From Carnegiea gigantea (Eukaryota; Streptophyta; Magnoliopsida; Caryophyllales; Cactaceae), in contig JAKOGI010000105.1 in the NCBI GenBank assembly GCA_029747015.1, positions 203,501 through 267,500 on the forward strand: a stretch of DNA of 64,000 nucleotides. The letters are read 5' to 3'. The translations under genes and the position numbers were made by a program. The notes below the pieces were generated by a model, which worked only from the letters and a program-made list of their open reading frames with translations, was not told the origin of the DNA and searched no databases. Below, piece by piece: positions 36,060 to 49,570 of this stretch (positions are counted from its first letter, which is position 1; each line of letters opens with the position of its first letter).

Positions 36060-36296
36060 TGAGGTTTAGTGGCCCAAATTCTTTCCTCCACAGCACCCTG
36101 GAGGACTTGCCACAATTCACAGCCAAACGCACTTCAACCGTGGTTTCGGAGGCCATCATGGGCCACCTATGATGTAGACCACAGTCCATGGTGGTGTGCG
36201 CTACCCACGCTACCTGGCTTTCCTCGATCTTGGCCTACTGATTGCTTTATAAGGGGTATACCTTGGGCTTCAAAACATCATCAAGGATACAAGCAT
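36060..36296. other. GC-richer segment next to the copia LTR, unidentified
   Basis: Base composition is higher in G+C than its surroundings and short frames exist on both strands (minus: [20 protein letters not shown] at about 36100-36160), but I recognise no family. It could be a host-gene fragment or an old element. Confidence 0.35.
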
Positions 36297-36598
36297 TGTT
36301 GAACATCTAGAAGGTTGTTCTTCCCTTTTATCAGCTATTATTTCTACTATTCTTATTTTGTGAGGGAGCGTTCTGAGTGAATTTATAATCACTAATTGAT
36401 ATCTTCTAATCGCACATCGCTATGGGATCAGTTCTATACTTTCCCATCACCATAGTGGATTCTTCACTCATCACCACCTATGGTTTTTTCCTGTTGAGGG
36501 TTTTCTATATAAGTCTTGGTGTTTGTTCTCTTTATCTTGTTATTATCGTATTTTGTGACTGATTGTTGATTATAATCAAATCCTAACCAATTTTAACA
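36297..36598 (+). repeat. 5' LTR of a Ty1/copia element (302 bp)
   Basis: It begins TGTTGAACATCTAG and ends TTTTAACA, a TG...CA structure of a size usual for copia LTRs, with a TATA-like TCTATATAAGTC near 36506 and a primer binding site directly after. Upstream AGCAT would be the target duplication. The 3' LTR lies beyond the window. Confidence 0.75.
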
Positions 36599-36599
36599 A

Positions 36600-36615
36600 G
36601 TAGTATTAGAGAACT
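36600..36615 (+). other. Primer binding site of the copia element
   Basis: The sequence after the LTR, AGTAGTATTAGAGAAC, matches the initiator-Met site (TGGTATCAGAG) with two to three changes, two bases after the LTR, as is usual for copia. Confidence 0.7.
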
Positions 36616-36696
36616 GGTTATAGGATTGCAACAATCACAATTTTTAATGCTCCCAAATTCGGTAAGAAGGTGAGTTTCAATATCTGAAAAGTCTCG

Positions 36697-37884
36697 ATGA
36701 TGGCCATCCTCACCTAAAATGAGTTGAAAAAAGCTCTTGCCGGTAAAACCAACAAATTAGCTACTATGACAGAGGAATAATGGGAGGATCTTAATGAAAA
36801 TTCTCTCTTGATGATGCAGTTGTGCTTGGCAACCCATGTTCTCTGTAAAGTTCTAGATAAAACCACCAAGACAAATCTCTGGCTTCAATTAGAACCGTTA
36901 CATATGACCAAGAACCTACGAAACAAGATTCATCTAAAGGAACGTCTGTACACATTTTCCATGGCAGAAGGTACTCATATCCAAAACCACCTTGATAAAT
37001 TCATTTCCATTATTTTTGATCTGGAAAGTCTAAATGTGAAAGTCGAGGATGAAGATAAAGTGATATTGTTGATTGTCTCCTTTCCCACCTCCTATAAGCA
37101 CTTCAAGGAAATCATCTTATATAGTAACAATGATACTTTATCTTTTGAGGATGTTAAGGTTAACTTATTGTGTAAAGAAAAGTTTGACCTTGAAGTGCAT
37201 TCTGATGACAAAACTGGAGGTTTGTCAGTAAGAGAAAAACCTCTGGAAAGGAGGGCAAGTAGGAGAAACTCCATACCAAAGTCAAAGGGATGTAGTTCCA
37301 GCCAATTATGCAAATACTCCAGGAAGCTAAGGCACGTACTTGCTAAATGTTATGCATTAAAGTACAAGAAGGAAAAGGAAGAGAGAAATAATCAATCTGT
37401 AGAAGCTTCGATTGTTGACTATGAGTTAGATAGTGATGTCTTACTTGTCACCATCACGAATAACAGAGGTGCTACTAAGTGGGTTCTAGATTCTGGCTAC
37501 ACTTATCATATATGTCCCCATAGCGATTGGTTTTCAACATATGAGCCGTTGGATTCAAGTGTTATCCTCATGGGCAATGGCGCTCAATGCAATGTCATTT
37601 TGCATTGGCACCATCGAATTGAAACCCACGATGGTATATTGAAAACTCTTTCTAATATCCGTCACATTCCACTTGGCACCCTTGAATCCAATGGGTGCAA
37701 GTATTCAGTTGAAAGTGGAGTTTTGAAAATCTCTAAAGGTGCTCTGGTTCTCATGAAGGAAGAAAGACGTGGGAGTCTCTATTCTCCAATGTTCTACCAT
37801 GACTGGCTCAGCAGCAATCACCATCACCTCATTCGAAGTAGAGCGTACTCGATTGTGGCATGCTTGCTTGTGCCACACAAGTAA
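36697..37884 (+). pseudogene. Copia gag and protease (near-intact frame, 358 codons from 36808)
   Basis: Homology starts near the ATG at 36697 (MMAILTxNELKKALAGK) with two early stops, and a clean frame runs 36808-37884. It holds the UBN2-type Gag (LKERLYTFSMAEGT, NHLDKFISIIFDLESL) and a damaged zinc knuckle (CKYSRKLRHVLAKC, where the second Cys and the Gly are lost). The protease has its catalytic WVLDSGYTYHICPH. A piece of the GAG-pre-integrase linker (LGTLESNGCKYSVESG) follows. Gag forms the particle and the protease matures it. The frame then shifts at about 37790. Confidence 0.92.
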
Positions 37885-38329
37885 GAAGGGAATGACGATT
37901 CCAAGCAAGCGAGGTCTTCTTGGCAGTGAAGGTATGGGTGAACTTGATTTATGTGATTATTGTGTATTTGGGAAACAAAAAAGAGTCAATTTCTCTACAA
38001 TAGGAGACTATACTAAAAGTAGCCTTGGTTACATTCATTCCAACCTGCGAGGTCCCTCTAAAGTTCCTTCCTTTGGAGGGAAAAGCTATATGCTGAACTT
38101 TATAGACAATTTTCTCCAAAAGAGTCTGGGTTTATTTTCTAAGGCAGAAAACGAGGCATTCCCCTTCTCTTGGGAAGAGTTTATAATTTCTTCAGGTGAT
38201 CAGCAAGATACCAGCGAGAAGGTTGAGCTAAAGGCTCCTACAAATGTCCATCAAGGTGGAATGACTTTACCTCATTCTAGCTATGAGGTCCATTTTGAAG
38301 AAACCAATTCTAATATTTCAAGTTTATAA
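37769..38329 (+). pseudogene. Copia GAG-pre-integrase and truncated integrase
   Basis: In a +1 frame relative to gag: RLWHACLCHTSKKGMTIPSK (zinc-binding region), CDYCVFGKQKRVNF, then the start of the catalytic core (LNFIDNF, carrying the first Asp). The rest of the core, with the second Asp and Glu, is missing: after about 38165 the sequence jumps to the linker before RT. The integrase cannot be catalytic. The frame ends in a stop at 38327-38329. Confidence 0.9.
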
Positions 38330-39473
38330 GAATCGTAGGCTATAGATACTTACTCCATTGCTCGCGCCCGATCACGAAAAACTATCAGGAAGCCTGCATG
38401 TTATATTGCTGATAATGAGAGTAAGCTGATTGCATATGCTTTAGCCGTTGCACAGGAGATACCTGCAGGTGATGAACCTTCTACTTATTCTGAAGACATC
38501 TCCTGCCCTAACTCCTCAAATTGGCGCATAGCAATGCAAGAAGAGATGGAGAGCTTGTACAAAAATGATACTTGGGAGTTATATGAATTATCAAAAGGTC
38601 ATCGTGCTTTGACGGCCAAGTGGATCGACAAATAAAAGGAGGGCATTCCTGGGGTTCAGAATACAAGGTGGAAAGCACGGCTGATTGTTCAAGGCTGCAA
38701 CCAGAAAGAAGGCATTAACTTTAATGAAGTCTTTTCTCATGTAGTACGTAATACCTCTATCAGAATGTTACTTACTTTGGTTGCTCTTTTGATTTGACGT
38801 TGGAGCAACTAGATGTGAAAATAGCATTCTCTCATAGGAGTTGAAGGAAATGATATACGTGAAGCAATTTAAGGTTTTTAGAGTTCCTAGAAAGGAAAAT
38901 CATGTTCGTCGCTTAAAAAAGTCCCTATATGGCTCGAAACAAGCGTCGCGACAATGGCACAAAAGGTTTGATGCCTTCTGGATAGGACAAGGCTTACACG
39001 TTTCATTCTGACAATTGTGCATATTTTCAACAATTTGGTGGGTCCTTCATTTATCTACTGTTGTATGTTGATGACATACTCATTACTTCCAAGGATAAGT
39101 CCTTGATCAACAACTTGAAATAAGAACTTGGTAATGAGTTCGAGATGAAGGACCTAGGTACAGCTTAGAAGATACTCGACATGTAGATTCATAGGGATCA
39201 TAAGGTCAATAAGCTCTACCTATCTCGAAGAAAGTATCCTGAAAAAGTCCTTGATGGGTTCAATGTGAATAACTATAAAAGTGTGTTCACTCCTTTAGCC
39301 ACACACTTCAAAATATTAGCTGAGCCCTATCCAACATCTAAGGAAGAAATGGTGAAAATGTCTTATGTTCCCTATTCTAGTGCAGTGGACAGCCTCATAT
39401 ATATTATGGTATGCATTAGACCTGACTTATCCTATGCAGTTAGCATGCTAAGCCGCTACATGCACAATCCTAG
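38330..39473 (+). pseudogene. Copia reverse transcriptase, interrupted by the CACTA insertion
   Basis: Broken frames give SNWRIAMQEEMESLYKNDTW and ALTAKWIDK (38515-38635), the catalytic LLYVDDILITSKD near 39060-39095, KDLGTA, and the C-terminal thumb region VPYSSAVDSLIYIMVCIRPD and SRYMHNPS up to 39473. Many stops and frameshifts. The catalytic YVDD is intact in sequence, but the domain is not translatable. Sequence resumes at 63583. Confidence 0.92.
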
Positions 39474-39770
39474 CACTACTAGAAAAAGGGCTATATCTCG
39501 ACCCCATTCTGCCTTTATTTAGACACGTTAATGGGTTGATATATTTTCAGTCCACACATGCAAAAAGGGTGGAGATATTCAGGGTTGCGATTTCTCGACC
39601 CTTTTTTGAGTTGAAATTTATGAAAATCTTGACGCTTTTTTTTGGACGACACCTGTAATATTTCGACCTTTTTATGGTCTTTTTGTATTTTAGTGGGAGT
39701 GAGAAATTTTTTAGCGGAATTTATGGCAACTCATAAAAGGGTCGTCATGTAGAGTACTTTTCACCTAGAA
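39474..39770. repeat. Left terminal inverted repeat and subterminal region of the 24-kb CACTA
   Basis: The terminus at 39474-39504 pairs with 63552-63582. About 250 bp of subterminal sequence follow, with repeated TCTCGACCC, TTCGACC and AGGGTCG motifs in both orientations, the likely TNPA-binding array. Confidence 0.88.
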
Positions 39771-39784
39771 ATTAATTATGAGGG

Positions 39785-39914
<130 letters not shown>

Positions 39915-40046
39915 CTTCTTCCACCTCTGGCAATCCCTGGTTCTCCAGGCTTCGTAGCCATGGCAAAGGGGGGTAGGAAGGGACGTGCTAAGTAGGCTAG
40001 GGTTTTCGTGAGTCCCGGGATTTAAATAGCAACTCAGGAGGAAACA

Positions 40047-40950
40047 ATGGATCAAGACTTCCACTCCAGGGGCATGTCCAACAATGAAACAGTGCATGTT
40101 ACTACTGTAGCGTCAGAATTGGAACAGATAAGGGCTACTTCTCCCAGTATAAATGATGCTGCTCTTCAAACAAGCACTATAATTAGCTCCTATGCTGCAA
40201 TGGTAGACCCTGAGGAAGGTACTTCCCTGAACTTTGCTCATTCACAGATGGTAAATGGGGTGAAATGTGCGAAAATCGAACCTCAAGATGTTCAATCTGA
40301 AATTGAATGTTAGAACTCTGCTGTGTTATGTTCAGTCATTGGGGTAAACCCCCCTCTAGAAGTCATTGAAGGATTTGTTCGAAGAATCTGGCAAGCTTTT
40401 GAAATAGATAAAATTTGTTTGGTAAGGAAGGGTGTCTTCCTGGTTAGGTTTCAAGAACATCAATGACCATTTCACTATGGTTCAGAGAGGGGTTTATTTT
40501 TTTGATAATAAACCTTTTCTGATTAAACCATGGAATGAGGAGATGGACATCAATACAGAGATATTAGTCACATTATCAGTCTGGGTTAGATTTCTAGATT
40601 TAGACATTAAATATTAGGGATCTGAAAGTTTGAGCAAATTAGGCAGTATGCTGGGGGTTCCTATAAAGACAGACAAATACACAAGAGATAAAGCTTTTCT
40701 TAGATATGCAAAGCTCCTTATTAAAATACGGCTACAGGATAGCTTCCCAGACTTCATAGACTTTGTAAATAAGCACAATGTGGCGGTGAGACAAAAAGTG
40801 GAGTATGACTGGAAGCCAACTAAGTGTACTTATTGCAAGATGTTTGGATACACTGATGAGGAATGCAGGAAAAAACCTCTTCCTTGAGCAGAATGGAGGC
40901 CAATCATAAGGCAGGATCCTCCACCTCCAGCTCCATCACAACCAACTATT
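40047..40950 (+). pseudogene. LINE ORF1, RNA-binding protein (DUF4283 and zinc knuckle)
   Basis: The frame at 40047-40313 ends at a stop where Trp is likely (ECxNSAVLCSVIGVNPP). It then continues with FVRRIWQAFEIDKICLVRKG, frameshifts near 40440, continues through GVYFFDNKPFLIKPWNEEMD and WVRFLDLDIKY to a stop at about 40617, and resumes at 40630 (SKLGSMLGVPIKTD). The knuckle reads CTYCKMFGYTDEEC, where the usual His is Tyr. Family members bind LINE RNA. Four or so lesions make it a pseudogene. Confidence 0.88.
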
Positions 40951-41125
40951 GATGCTGAAGGTTTTATCCAAGTAAGAAGGAAGGTTGTGGCTTCAGTTTA
41001 TAAGGAACAATCAGCCCCTACACAGTTACAGAATAGTTTTGACAATTTGACAGAAGGGGAGGACCCTAAGACTATGCATCCTAGCACTGAAGGTGGAGGG
41101 CTTCCCCAATGGAAAGGATCTGTAG

Positions 41126-44100
41126 CTAGAACATAAGGGGCTTTAACTGGCCCAATAAGCAAGAAGATGTTAAAATCTTCTTACATGAGAAGCAAATAGG
41201 ACTGGTGGGTTTGTTAGAGACTGAAGTCAAAGCAGAGAAAGGAAGTATGATTGCTATTTTAATAACATTTTCCATGGGTGGAATTGGCACCATAATTTCA
41301 CCCCCCACATTAGAGGAAGAATATGGATTGCATGGAGGCCAAGGAGCTATAGTGTACAGATTCTCACCCAATCTGATCAGTTCATTCACTGCAAAGCTAC
41401 ACAGAATAATACAATGAAGACTTTCTTCATAACTTTTGTTTATGGAGCCAATCACGAGGCACAAAGAGCGCCTTTGTGGGAGGACCTCATACATATTGCA
41501 AAGGAAATGGATGAAGCCTGGTGTGTTTTAGGGGATTTTAATGCAGTTCTTTACCCAGGGGATAGGATGGGGGGAACTGATGTACAGTTTCATGAAATCA
41601 AAAACTTTAGTGATTGCATTATAACTTGTGAGTTGTAGGAATTAAGGAGCAATGGTCCCTATTATACTTACACAAATAAGACCATATGGACAAGGATTGA
41701 TAGAGTGCTTGTGAATACCTATTGGTACAATACCTTTGACATCTGCCAACTCAATTACATGGCAAATTCTCTATCAGACCACACTGCAATGGTGCTGAGC
41801 TTTCCATGGTATCCCAAACCCAAACCCTCATTTCAATTCTGTGATATGTGGATAAGAGACCCCAGTTTTCTTCCATTGATGTCCTCAATAACAACAAATT
41901 TGGTTTCCCATGACCCCAGCACAAAGCTGAAGATGCTTCTCCAGAATGCAAAAACAGCACTCCAGAAACTAAACAAAGACAAGTATGCTGATCTGAAGAC
42001 CCAACTTAGCAAAGCCAGAGCTGGTCTGGAAAAGGCTCAATTGCTGCTCTCAAATAGCCCAGGCAATTTTGATTTAATACATTTAGTTGAGATGACAAGG
42101 GCACACTATATTCAAATTCTATCTTCTGTGATTGATATCATAAAGCAACAGAGCTAGGTTGACTAGAATGGTTATAGAGATGACTCCACAAGTTATTTCT
42201 TTGCCAAGATTAAGAAAAGAAAGACAGACACATACATTCTCTTAATCCATGATGATCAAGGGCATACAAGACAAGGCTTTGTGGAGGTGAAAGAGTTGAT
42301 CCAGACATATTATCAATCCCTACTGGGGAAACAAACTTCAGAAAGAACTCAACTTGATCCTCAAGTGATTGGCAAGGGCAACACTCTCACAGTTGAGCAG
42401 TAATTAAAGTTATGTGTACCTTTTACAGATCAAGAGATTAAAACAGTATTGTTCTCTATCCCTAATATTAAATCCCCTGGCCCTGATGGATTTAGTAGTG
42501 GTTACTTCAAAGCCACTTGTCATATGACTGGGGTAGTGGTTAGGGAAGCTATCTTGAATTTCTTTCTAACAGGCACTATGCCAAGTTTCTTAGGAGAAAC
42601 CAAACTAGTTTTGATACCCAAAACCCCCAATCCTATATATGCTGGTGATTTTAGGCTAATTTCATGCTGTAATGTAATTTACAAGTGCATTGCAAAACTT
42701 TTATGCCTAAGACTTAAAGAGGTGATGCCCCATCTCATACATCAAACCAAGGGGCCTTTGTAAAAGGAAGGGAGCTGCTTTTTAACATTCTTATGTGTCA
42801 AGACATTGTCAGAGGTTACTCCAGAAAAGGGATATCCCCTAGATGCATTATTAAGATTAACCTGAAAAAAGCTTTTGATTCTGTTCATTGGGGATTTTTG
42901 AAAGACTGGCTACATCACCTTAAATTCCCCTATCAATTTGTTTCCTGGATTATGGCTTGTATCAAATCAGTTACATATAGGGTTCATCTCAATGGCCTGT
43001 AAGGGGAAAGCTTTGAGAGGGGACGAGGTCTCAAACAGGGAGATCCCTTGTCTCCTCTGTTGTTTGTCCTTGCCATGGAGCACTTCACTCGACTCATGAC
43101 AGTTGCAGGGGAATATCTTCAGCTTTCACCCTTCCTGTAAATATCTCAAGCTTACTCATTTGATGTTTGTTGATGATGTCCTCATTTTCAGCAAAGCACA
43201 CTTGCCAACCTTGCAATTAATTCATAACACTTTGGAGGAGTTTTACCAGGTTTCAGGATTAAAAGCTAATCCTGACAAATCACAAATTGTTTGTGGGGGG
43301 TGTAATTCCTAGTTGGAGCAACAGAGCTTGGAGGTAACAGGTTACAAGGTGGGGTGCTTACCTACGAAGTATCTGGGAGTTCCAATTACTGCAAGTAGGC
43401 TAAGCAAATTTGAATGTCATACTTTGGTAGATAGGATCACGGGGAAAATGAGGCAATGGTCCACAAGGAACCTTTCATTTGCAGGCAGAGCACTGCTTAT
43501 CAATGCTATGGTTTTTGGCATGTATGGTTTCTGGGCCTCCATCTTTATCTTACCCCAAGAGGTGATCAACAAGATCAACCAGCTATGTAGGAAATTTTTT
43601 TGGGGAGGAACTATAGACTATAAAAGACCCCCCTCAATCTCATGGGACACTATCTGTACCCCTAAGAAATATAGAGGGTTAGGTTTTAAAAATCTGACTG
43701 CATGGAACAAGGCATGTATTGCAAAGCTAGTATGGTGTGTGGCAAAGAAAAAGGACATGCTTTAGGTTAAATGGGTGCATGAGAAATATCTGAAACAGTA
43801 AGAATGGTGGAGTCATCAGGCACCCTATGATAGTAGTAGGTGTTGGAAAAAGGTAGTGTCAACTAAGGAGACCTTCAAACAAGGGATTACTTAGCAGGCA
43901 AACTGGGAATGGCAAGGTAAAGTAACATATACACTCAGAAATGGCTACATTTAGCTTTTGGGGGGACTGGACATAAAAGGATGGAGCAGAATTGTATGGG
44001 TTAGGACAGTAACCCCAAGGCATGCTTTTATAATGTGGGTGTTAATACATGATAGACTCCCAGTCAAGAGCAGGCTAATGAGGTTTACTGATAAGATTGT

Positions 44101-44479
44101 AGATCAAGCTTGTGTTCTGTGTAATGCTGAAGCAGAGGACTCTGATCATCTATTTTTTCAATGCATATGGGCAAAGGAAATGTGGCATACCATAAGGAAA
44201 TGGTGGCCCAATACTATAGACATCTCGAACAAAGAAGCTTTTACACAGTCCCTTGTTAAACTCAAAAAACAAAGGGGAGAGAAGCATGTCAGATATACCA
44301 TAGCTGCAGCAGTAATTTACAGCATATGGAGAGCCAGCAATGAGCAGATCTTCTCCAACCATGCACCTTCAATTCAGACACATTACAAACAGACCAGAGA
44401 GCACATCATACAAAGGATACTTATACTGCACAGTATTACAAAGAAATTTACCCATTGTGTAGGAAAATTTCTAATATGA
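41126..44479 (+). pseudogene. LINE ORF2, endonuclease / reverse transcriptase / zf-RVT
   Basis: The endonuclease part reads FNWPNKQEDVKIFLHEKQIG and LLETEV near 41140-41215, FVYGANHEAQRAPLWEDL and the catalytic GDFNAVL (41414-41638), then SDHTAMVLSF. Reverse transcriptase runs from about 42449 (IPNIKSPGPDGFSSGYF, TKLVLIPKT) through KAFDSVHW (42870) to the catalytic FVDDVLIFSK near 43166 and TKYLGVPI. The tail carries the zf-RVT domain (ACVLCNAEAEDSDHLFFQC near 44110-44170). Stops or frameshifts occur at about 41638, 42157, 42763, 43002, 43312 and 43765, so the enzyme is inactive now, though all catalytic motifs survive. Confidence 0.92.
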
Positions 44480-44556
44480 TCTGATGAGGAGGGGGGTCCC
44501 TGGTTGAATAAACAGTTTGTTCCATTAATATTACACACCTTTTTGCCAAAAAAAAT

Positions 44557-44657
44557 ATATATATATGTATAAAATTTTAATTAATGAGCCTTTGTGTTCA
44601 ATAATATATATTTTTGTTTATATATATAAAAAAGCCCAAATTAATTGTAAACATAAA

Positions 44658-44709
<52 letters not shown>

Positions 44710-45080
44710 ATAGCCACAAAAGTTTACTAATTAAGAGAATCATACTTAATTCAATTGGGATAAATTAAAAGTACATACATAATTTCTTCATTTCGAAAGT
44801 CACCTAATAGCTTGATACAATCAATTATGAAGCTATTAAGTACCAAATTTGATGAAAGTAACTACAGGAAATTAGGGTCCTATATATGACGGCATTAATT
44901 AGCCACTACTGATAAACAAAAATCAAGTGCAATGCTCCTTCAAAATATTGAAGTGGTTTCCAATGCAATCGAAAAAATCAAAAGTTTGAAGTACTAAATT
45001 TGGCATGATGCAAGCGTCCTAAATTAAGTTCCCAATCTACAGTCATCGAAAGTCTTGAACACGCACTTCATCTACCTAAT
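44557..45080. other. AT-rich stretch between the LINE and the TNPA-like gene
   Basis: Contains an (AT)n run at 44657-44706 and no reading frame of note. It is probably 3' flanking sequence of the TNPA-like gene in the CACTA element. Confidence 0.5.
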
Positions 45081-46265
45081 TAACTTAGGAGGTTGAGGTT
45101 GAAGTCTAGTGTGCCTCGATTCATTGCTAAGGTTGTTTCCAGTTGATTCTTCTTGAACCTGGAAGAACGGTAACTAATAAGCAAAAATACATATATTAAG
45201 AGCGATACTCCTGCCTTCAATGCCCAATTAATGACTAGCTTGCAATGAAAAGATACCTAACAACCTAGACCGCCAACACGTAAGATGAAAATTGACCACC
45301 CAAAATACGAAATGAAGTTGTATCCAAGATACCAAACAAACGCAAGAAAAAAAAAATTTCCAAGCATCCCCAGTACCAAGCATCACATAATGTCATGTGT
45401 TACACACTGACATTTGCGTCCAACCACAAACATTTAATATTTTCCGTTTGATATTTTCAATCTGACCACTGACATTTGCATCCAACCATAAACATTTGCA
45501 TCCAACCACAAACCTTTCCAAACAAATGCAAGAACACCCACTTAATCTTCCGTTTAATATTTTCAATCCAAAAACAATCTTAAAAATGACTCAAAAAAGT
45601 ATACTTCTGAATGCATAACTCTTGGCCAATGAAACAGACACAAACCAAACAAGGAGATATAAATGTCAACATATTCACTTCCCCAAGCATGCCATTCTCT
45701 ATAATAAATAGGTTGCTACATCATACTGTACATAAGCATGTTAGCATCATTTCAGCACATTTCAGCCTATTTTCAAGACTATTCAAGACTAAACAAGAAG
45801 TAACTATTCAAGACCATAATTTAGTAGATTTCAGACTATAACCATTAGGTTTGTAAGTCGTTACAGCACCAAGCAGAGGTAATATTAACCTAGAATCTCG
45901 ATCTGAGGTAAAGTATAAAGAAAGGAAGCATGGGCATCCTTCTTTCTTGTATTTCACACTATATAAGCTGATATCCATGTCCCTGTAAGAGAATGCTAAC
46001 ATCCACTTGATTTATGTAACAATACATAGCACTAGCATTAAAGGGTAAGTAGATTATGCAACAATACATACTCCTACTGATAATCTAATCCTATAAATTA
46101 TTCAAGGAAGACAGCTTAAACCAAATAAAATAAAAATAAAGGAATCTCATAGAATCGAACTCCAAGACCATTCCTTATGACCTAACTCTTCATACCTAAA
46201 CCTAACTATAAAACTCAATTACCGAAAAAAAAAGAGAAGAGGCAACTGTCAAATGAACATTCAAG

Positions 46266-46590
46266 GGTTGGCCTGGAAAACAGCATATGCAAGAACAATC
46301 AAAACTTAACAGACCAGAGGAAGTCCCTCAAGATATTGTGAAAAGCCTTTGCCATAATAACTAGAATTTTAATTAAGAAAGAAAACAAAGGATCGGCCTA
46401 GAAAATAGCATATGCAAGAACAAGCAAAGGTTGATAAGCAACTAAACTCAATCAACATGACCAAAATATAATAAAACCTCAGACACTTGCACTGTCCAAT
46501 CACCAGGTAGCCATAAGTAAGCAAATGTAACATGACATTCTGTGAGGGTAGTTCCTCAATCAACATCACCAAAATATACCAAAACATTTG
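46266..46590. repeat. Direct repeats inside a TNPA intron, about 110-125 bp period
   Basis: GGCCTGGAAAACAGCATATG (46271) recurs with changes at 46397; CAATCAACATGACCAAAATA (46449) recurs at 46557. Likely intronic minisatellite with about two copies. Confidence 0.7.
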
Positions 46591-49159
46591 CACTGAAAAT
46601 ATCTACTTCCAAACAATAGTTGCTGACCAAGGCAGCCCCTCCCAATGAAAAAAAAAAGTAAATGTAGAATATTAGCATGTGAAAGACTAGCCTGATCACC
46701 AACCATACATAAGGCCACATCAATAGCATCTAGGAATTCATCTGTAATTTTTCCATTATGCACTGCCTTTAAAATAAGTAAGAACATGGCCTTCTGTGAT
46801 GCTAGTTCCTCTTTGACACGCTTTAGTTCCATATTGTTATCACGGAAGACGTAATCTCTTTTCCTAAGGACGCTGTTTACACCAAAGCCATCACTTCGGT
46901 CCACATTAAAGCCAAAACCGATCGATCGCTTAGGATTTTCTTCTTCATACATAAGTTCATTAAACACTTCGTTTTCAATTTCAACCTGAGTTTTTAAGGG
47001 GGAAGAGTCAAGAAGTCGCTCTTGAACTTTTGCACTTGCCTCATTCTACCATAGTTTAAGAGGAAATAAAATAAATATTATTAGTAGACCAAAAAACAAA
47101 AAAACTAAAAATGACAAGTACCAGAATGAGAACATATACTAGAAACCCTTTAGTAGTCGTATTAACTATAAATCCCCCTCTTTCTTTGCTATGTGTCTCT
47201 TTAAAGAATTCCAAATGTGTTAGCTCTCTTCCATGAGTTTCAACCTATAATTACAAATCTTATGGTGAAGTCCACATAAATAAATACATTAATATAGCTT
47301 ATCTGTCTCATCTAACATAGCCAAAATGAGAAGAAATTTGGACATTCGGTCAACAACTGCCCAAAATTGGAGTAGTGATAGGATATACATCGCAGGAAAA
47401 AAAAAACAGAAGAAACAATACAAAGTCAACTCGCGTTTCTGCATAACTGGTAGAACCAGTTGTATGATAATGAGTTTGCGAAGCTCGTGCATCTCTACCT
47501 ATTTCAGCCAAAGTCTATAGATAAAAAAAAATAATTAGTAGGAAAAAGCAAGTCTGTCAGTGTAATCCTCAATACAAGGAAAAAGAATATGCAGATCTTT
47601 ATGGAGGTTAACGAAAAAATTAGCCAAAGAATATAGGGAAAAGGAATAGGCAAATATAGAGATTAAAGAAAAAAATAGCTTGTTAATACAAGAAAAAGGA
47701 ATAAGCAAATATGGATATTCAAGGTATAAGCAATTCTATAAGTGTAATTGTCGTCAGATATATGCACCTCATGTTATGTTGAACACCAATAGTCAACCAA
47801 TCACATCCACCCATCACGAGAGTGCCCTTTAGGGACAATATCATGCATGTCCTCTTTTGTCTTCTCTTCAGGTTTGAAGTAGCCTTTCTTCAAACCATGC
47901 TAACATTGCTTGAAATGCTTAGCAACATGTTTAAGCACACATTTATCAAAGCCCTTATCCGCTAGATATTTGAACTTGGACTGCATTTTACAAGTCAGAA
48001 ATTCAGAATACATAAACTTAACCAATCTAAATTTTAGATAACTAGAAGTTTAAAATAGGAAAAAAAAATAGTTACTCAAACCATTTCAATTATGTTGGCT
48101 TTATATGTTTTGTTCAATTCATGCCAACTAATTCCCCCAATAGGGCAAAATCTCTCTAGCTTTGCAATGTAGCCGAGAAATCTCACCAATGTAACCTCTC
48201 TTTCTAATGGGTTGGTTGTAGTTGTTAAATGCTACACAAAATTGCATCCCTTTTTTGTAATTCATAACATCTCAAGGTAGAATTGACCCATTTATTACCT
48301 CCTTTTTTCATAGATCATCTGTTAAAAAGAATACTATTTAGAAGACATACATGCCAAAAAACAATAAAATAATATCTTCAAATATAACATGCCAAAAAAA
48401 TGAGTGAACTTTAATTACCGATGGTCTGGACTTCTTCTTTCGCATCAAACTGTATGTTATCTTTCCATGATGATCAAGCAGATCTGGTGGTCTTGGAGGT
48501 AGTTGACTTATTTTTCTTCCCTCTATTAAGACCCTTTCCTTTATCAATAGACTTACTTTGAGAACTCCTTACTACGTCTTCATTGTTGCCATTTGAGGGA
48601 GATTCTCTGCTTTCTTGGCTAGCTGGTTCTTGATGCAATTCTTGTTGTGTTGAACCTTTAAGAACTTTAACAGTAGGTGAGTGGGATTGACTGTCTGTTG
48701 GTGCTGACCTAGTTGATGGGTGTACTTGTGAAGTTCCAAGAGCATGAGGGGGTTGACAAGGTCGATGTGATTCATTATTAGTGGCAGAGCATGGCTGAAA
48801 GATCCAAATCATACAGTAGATAGGCGAACTAGGGGCTGTGTTGTTGCTGTAATAGGGAAAGTGAGCATCTGTTTGGGTCATAAAGGACCAATGGAGGGAG
48901 TACGTTGTGGCTCGACAAATGTCTGAGATGCTAAAAGCCAGCACAAAAGAAATGTTAAATTAAACAAAAGCAAAAAATTACAATAAAAAAAATATAGACA
49001 TACAACATTGACACAGACTAGGATATTAAATTGAGAGAAAACTAAATTAGTGAAAACCTCTGAAGCAAATGTTATCATGAACTGAAAACTTAAAATCAGT
49101 CAAAACCCAAGTGGAATTTGTTGTAAACAAAGACAACACTAAACCATGGAGACCAAATG

Positions 49160-49570
49160 TACCTGATGCTCCATTTAAAGGAGTAGGCTCAGCAAGTTGC
49201 TGCACAATTGGTTTTACCATTTTAGTAGAGCTAGTCAGCTACTGCAGTACTTATTTTGAAGCTATAGTAGATGCATTAGGTGGGGAAGATAATTGCCTAG
49301 ATCATCGTGACACTTTAATTGATGCATGCTTAACAGATGGCTGGACAGATGATTGCAAAACCAATTGTGATGCTCCACTTGAAGGAGTAGGCCGAACATA
49401 TGTCGCAATTAGTTTTCATGCTGCAGTAGATCTAGTTAGCCTAATTGGTTATTGCTGCACAATTTGTTTTGAAGCTCCAGTAGATGTGGTAAGTGGGGGA
49501 AGTATCTATCCAAGTCATTAAGAGGCTTCAAGTGATGCTCCATTCAAAGCTTTAACAGATGCAGTACGGG
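49160..49570. repeat. Tandem repeats in the N-terminal coding part of the TNPA-like gene
   Basis: Units starting GATGCTCCA at about 49167, 49371 and 49533, the first two about 204 bp apart, share blocks such as AAAGGAGTAGGC and GCTGCACAATT. On the minus strand they encode repeated Ser/Thr/Pro-rich segments ending NGAS or SGAS. Plus-strand frames here are shadows. Confidence 0.7.

Larger units (their letters stand above)
36297..39473 (+). mobile_element. Ty1/copia element (Tork-like), 5' part up to the CACTA insertion
   Basis: LTR, primer binding site, gag, protease, GAG-pre-integrase, truncated integrase and most of reverse transcriptase occur in the copia order on the plus strand. The element stops at 39473 at a CACTA terminus and continues at 63583 with the same reading of the RT/RNase H region. 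The integrase core is largely deleted. Tork-like is inferred from resemblance to TNT1-94-type polyproteins. Confidence 0.93.
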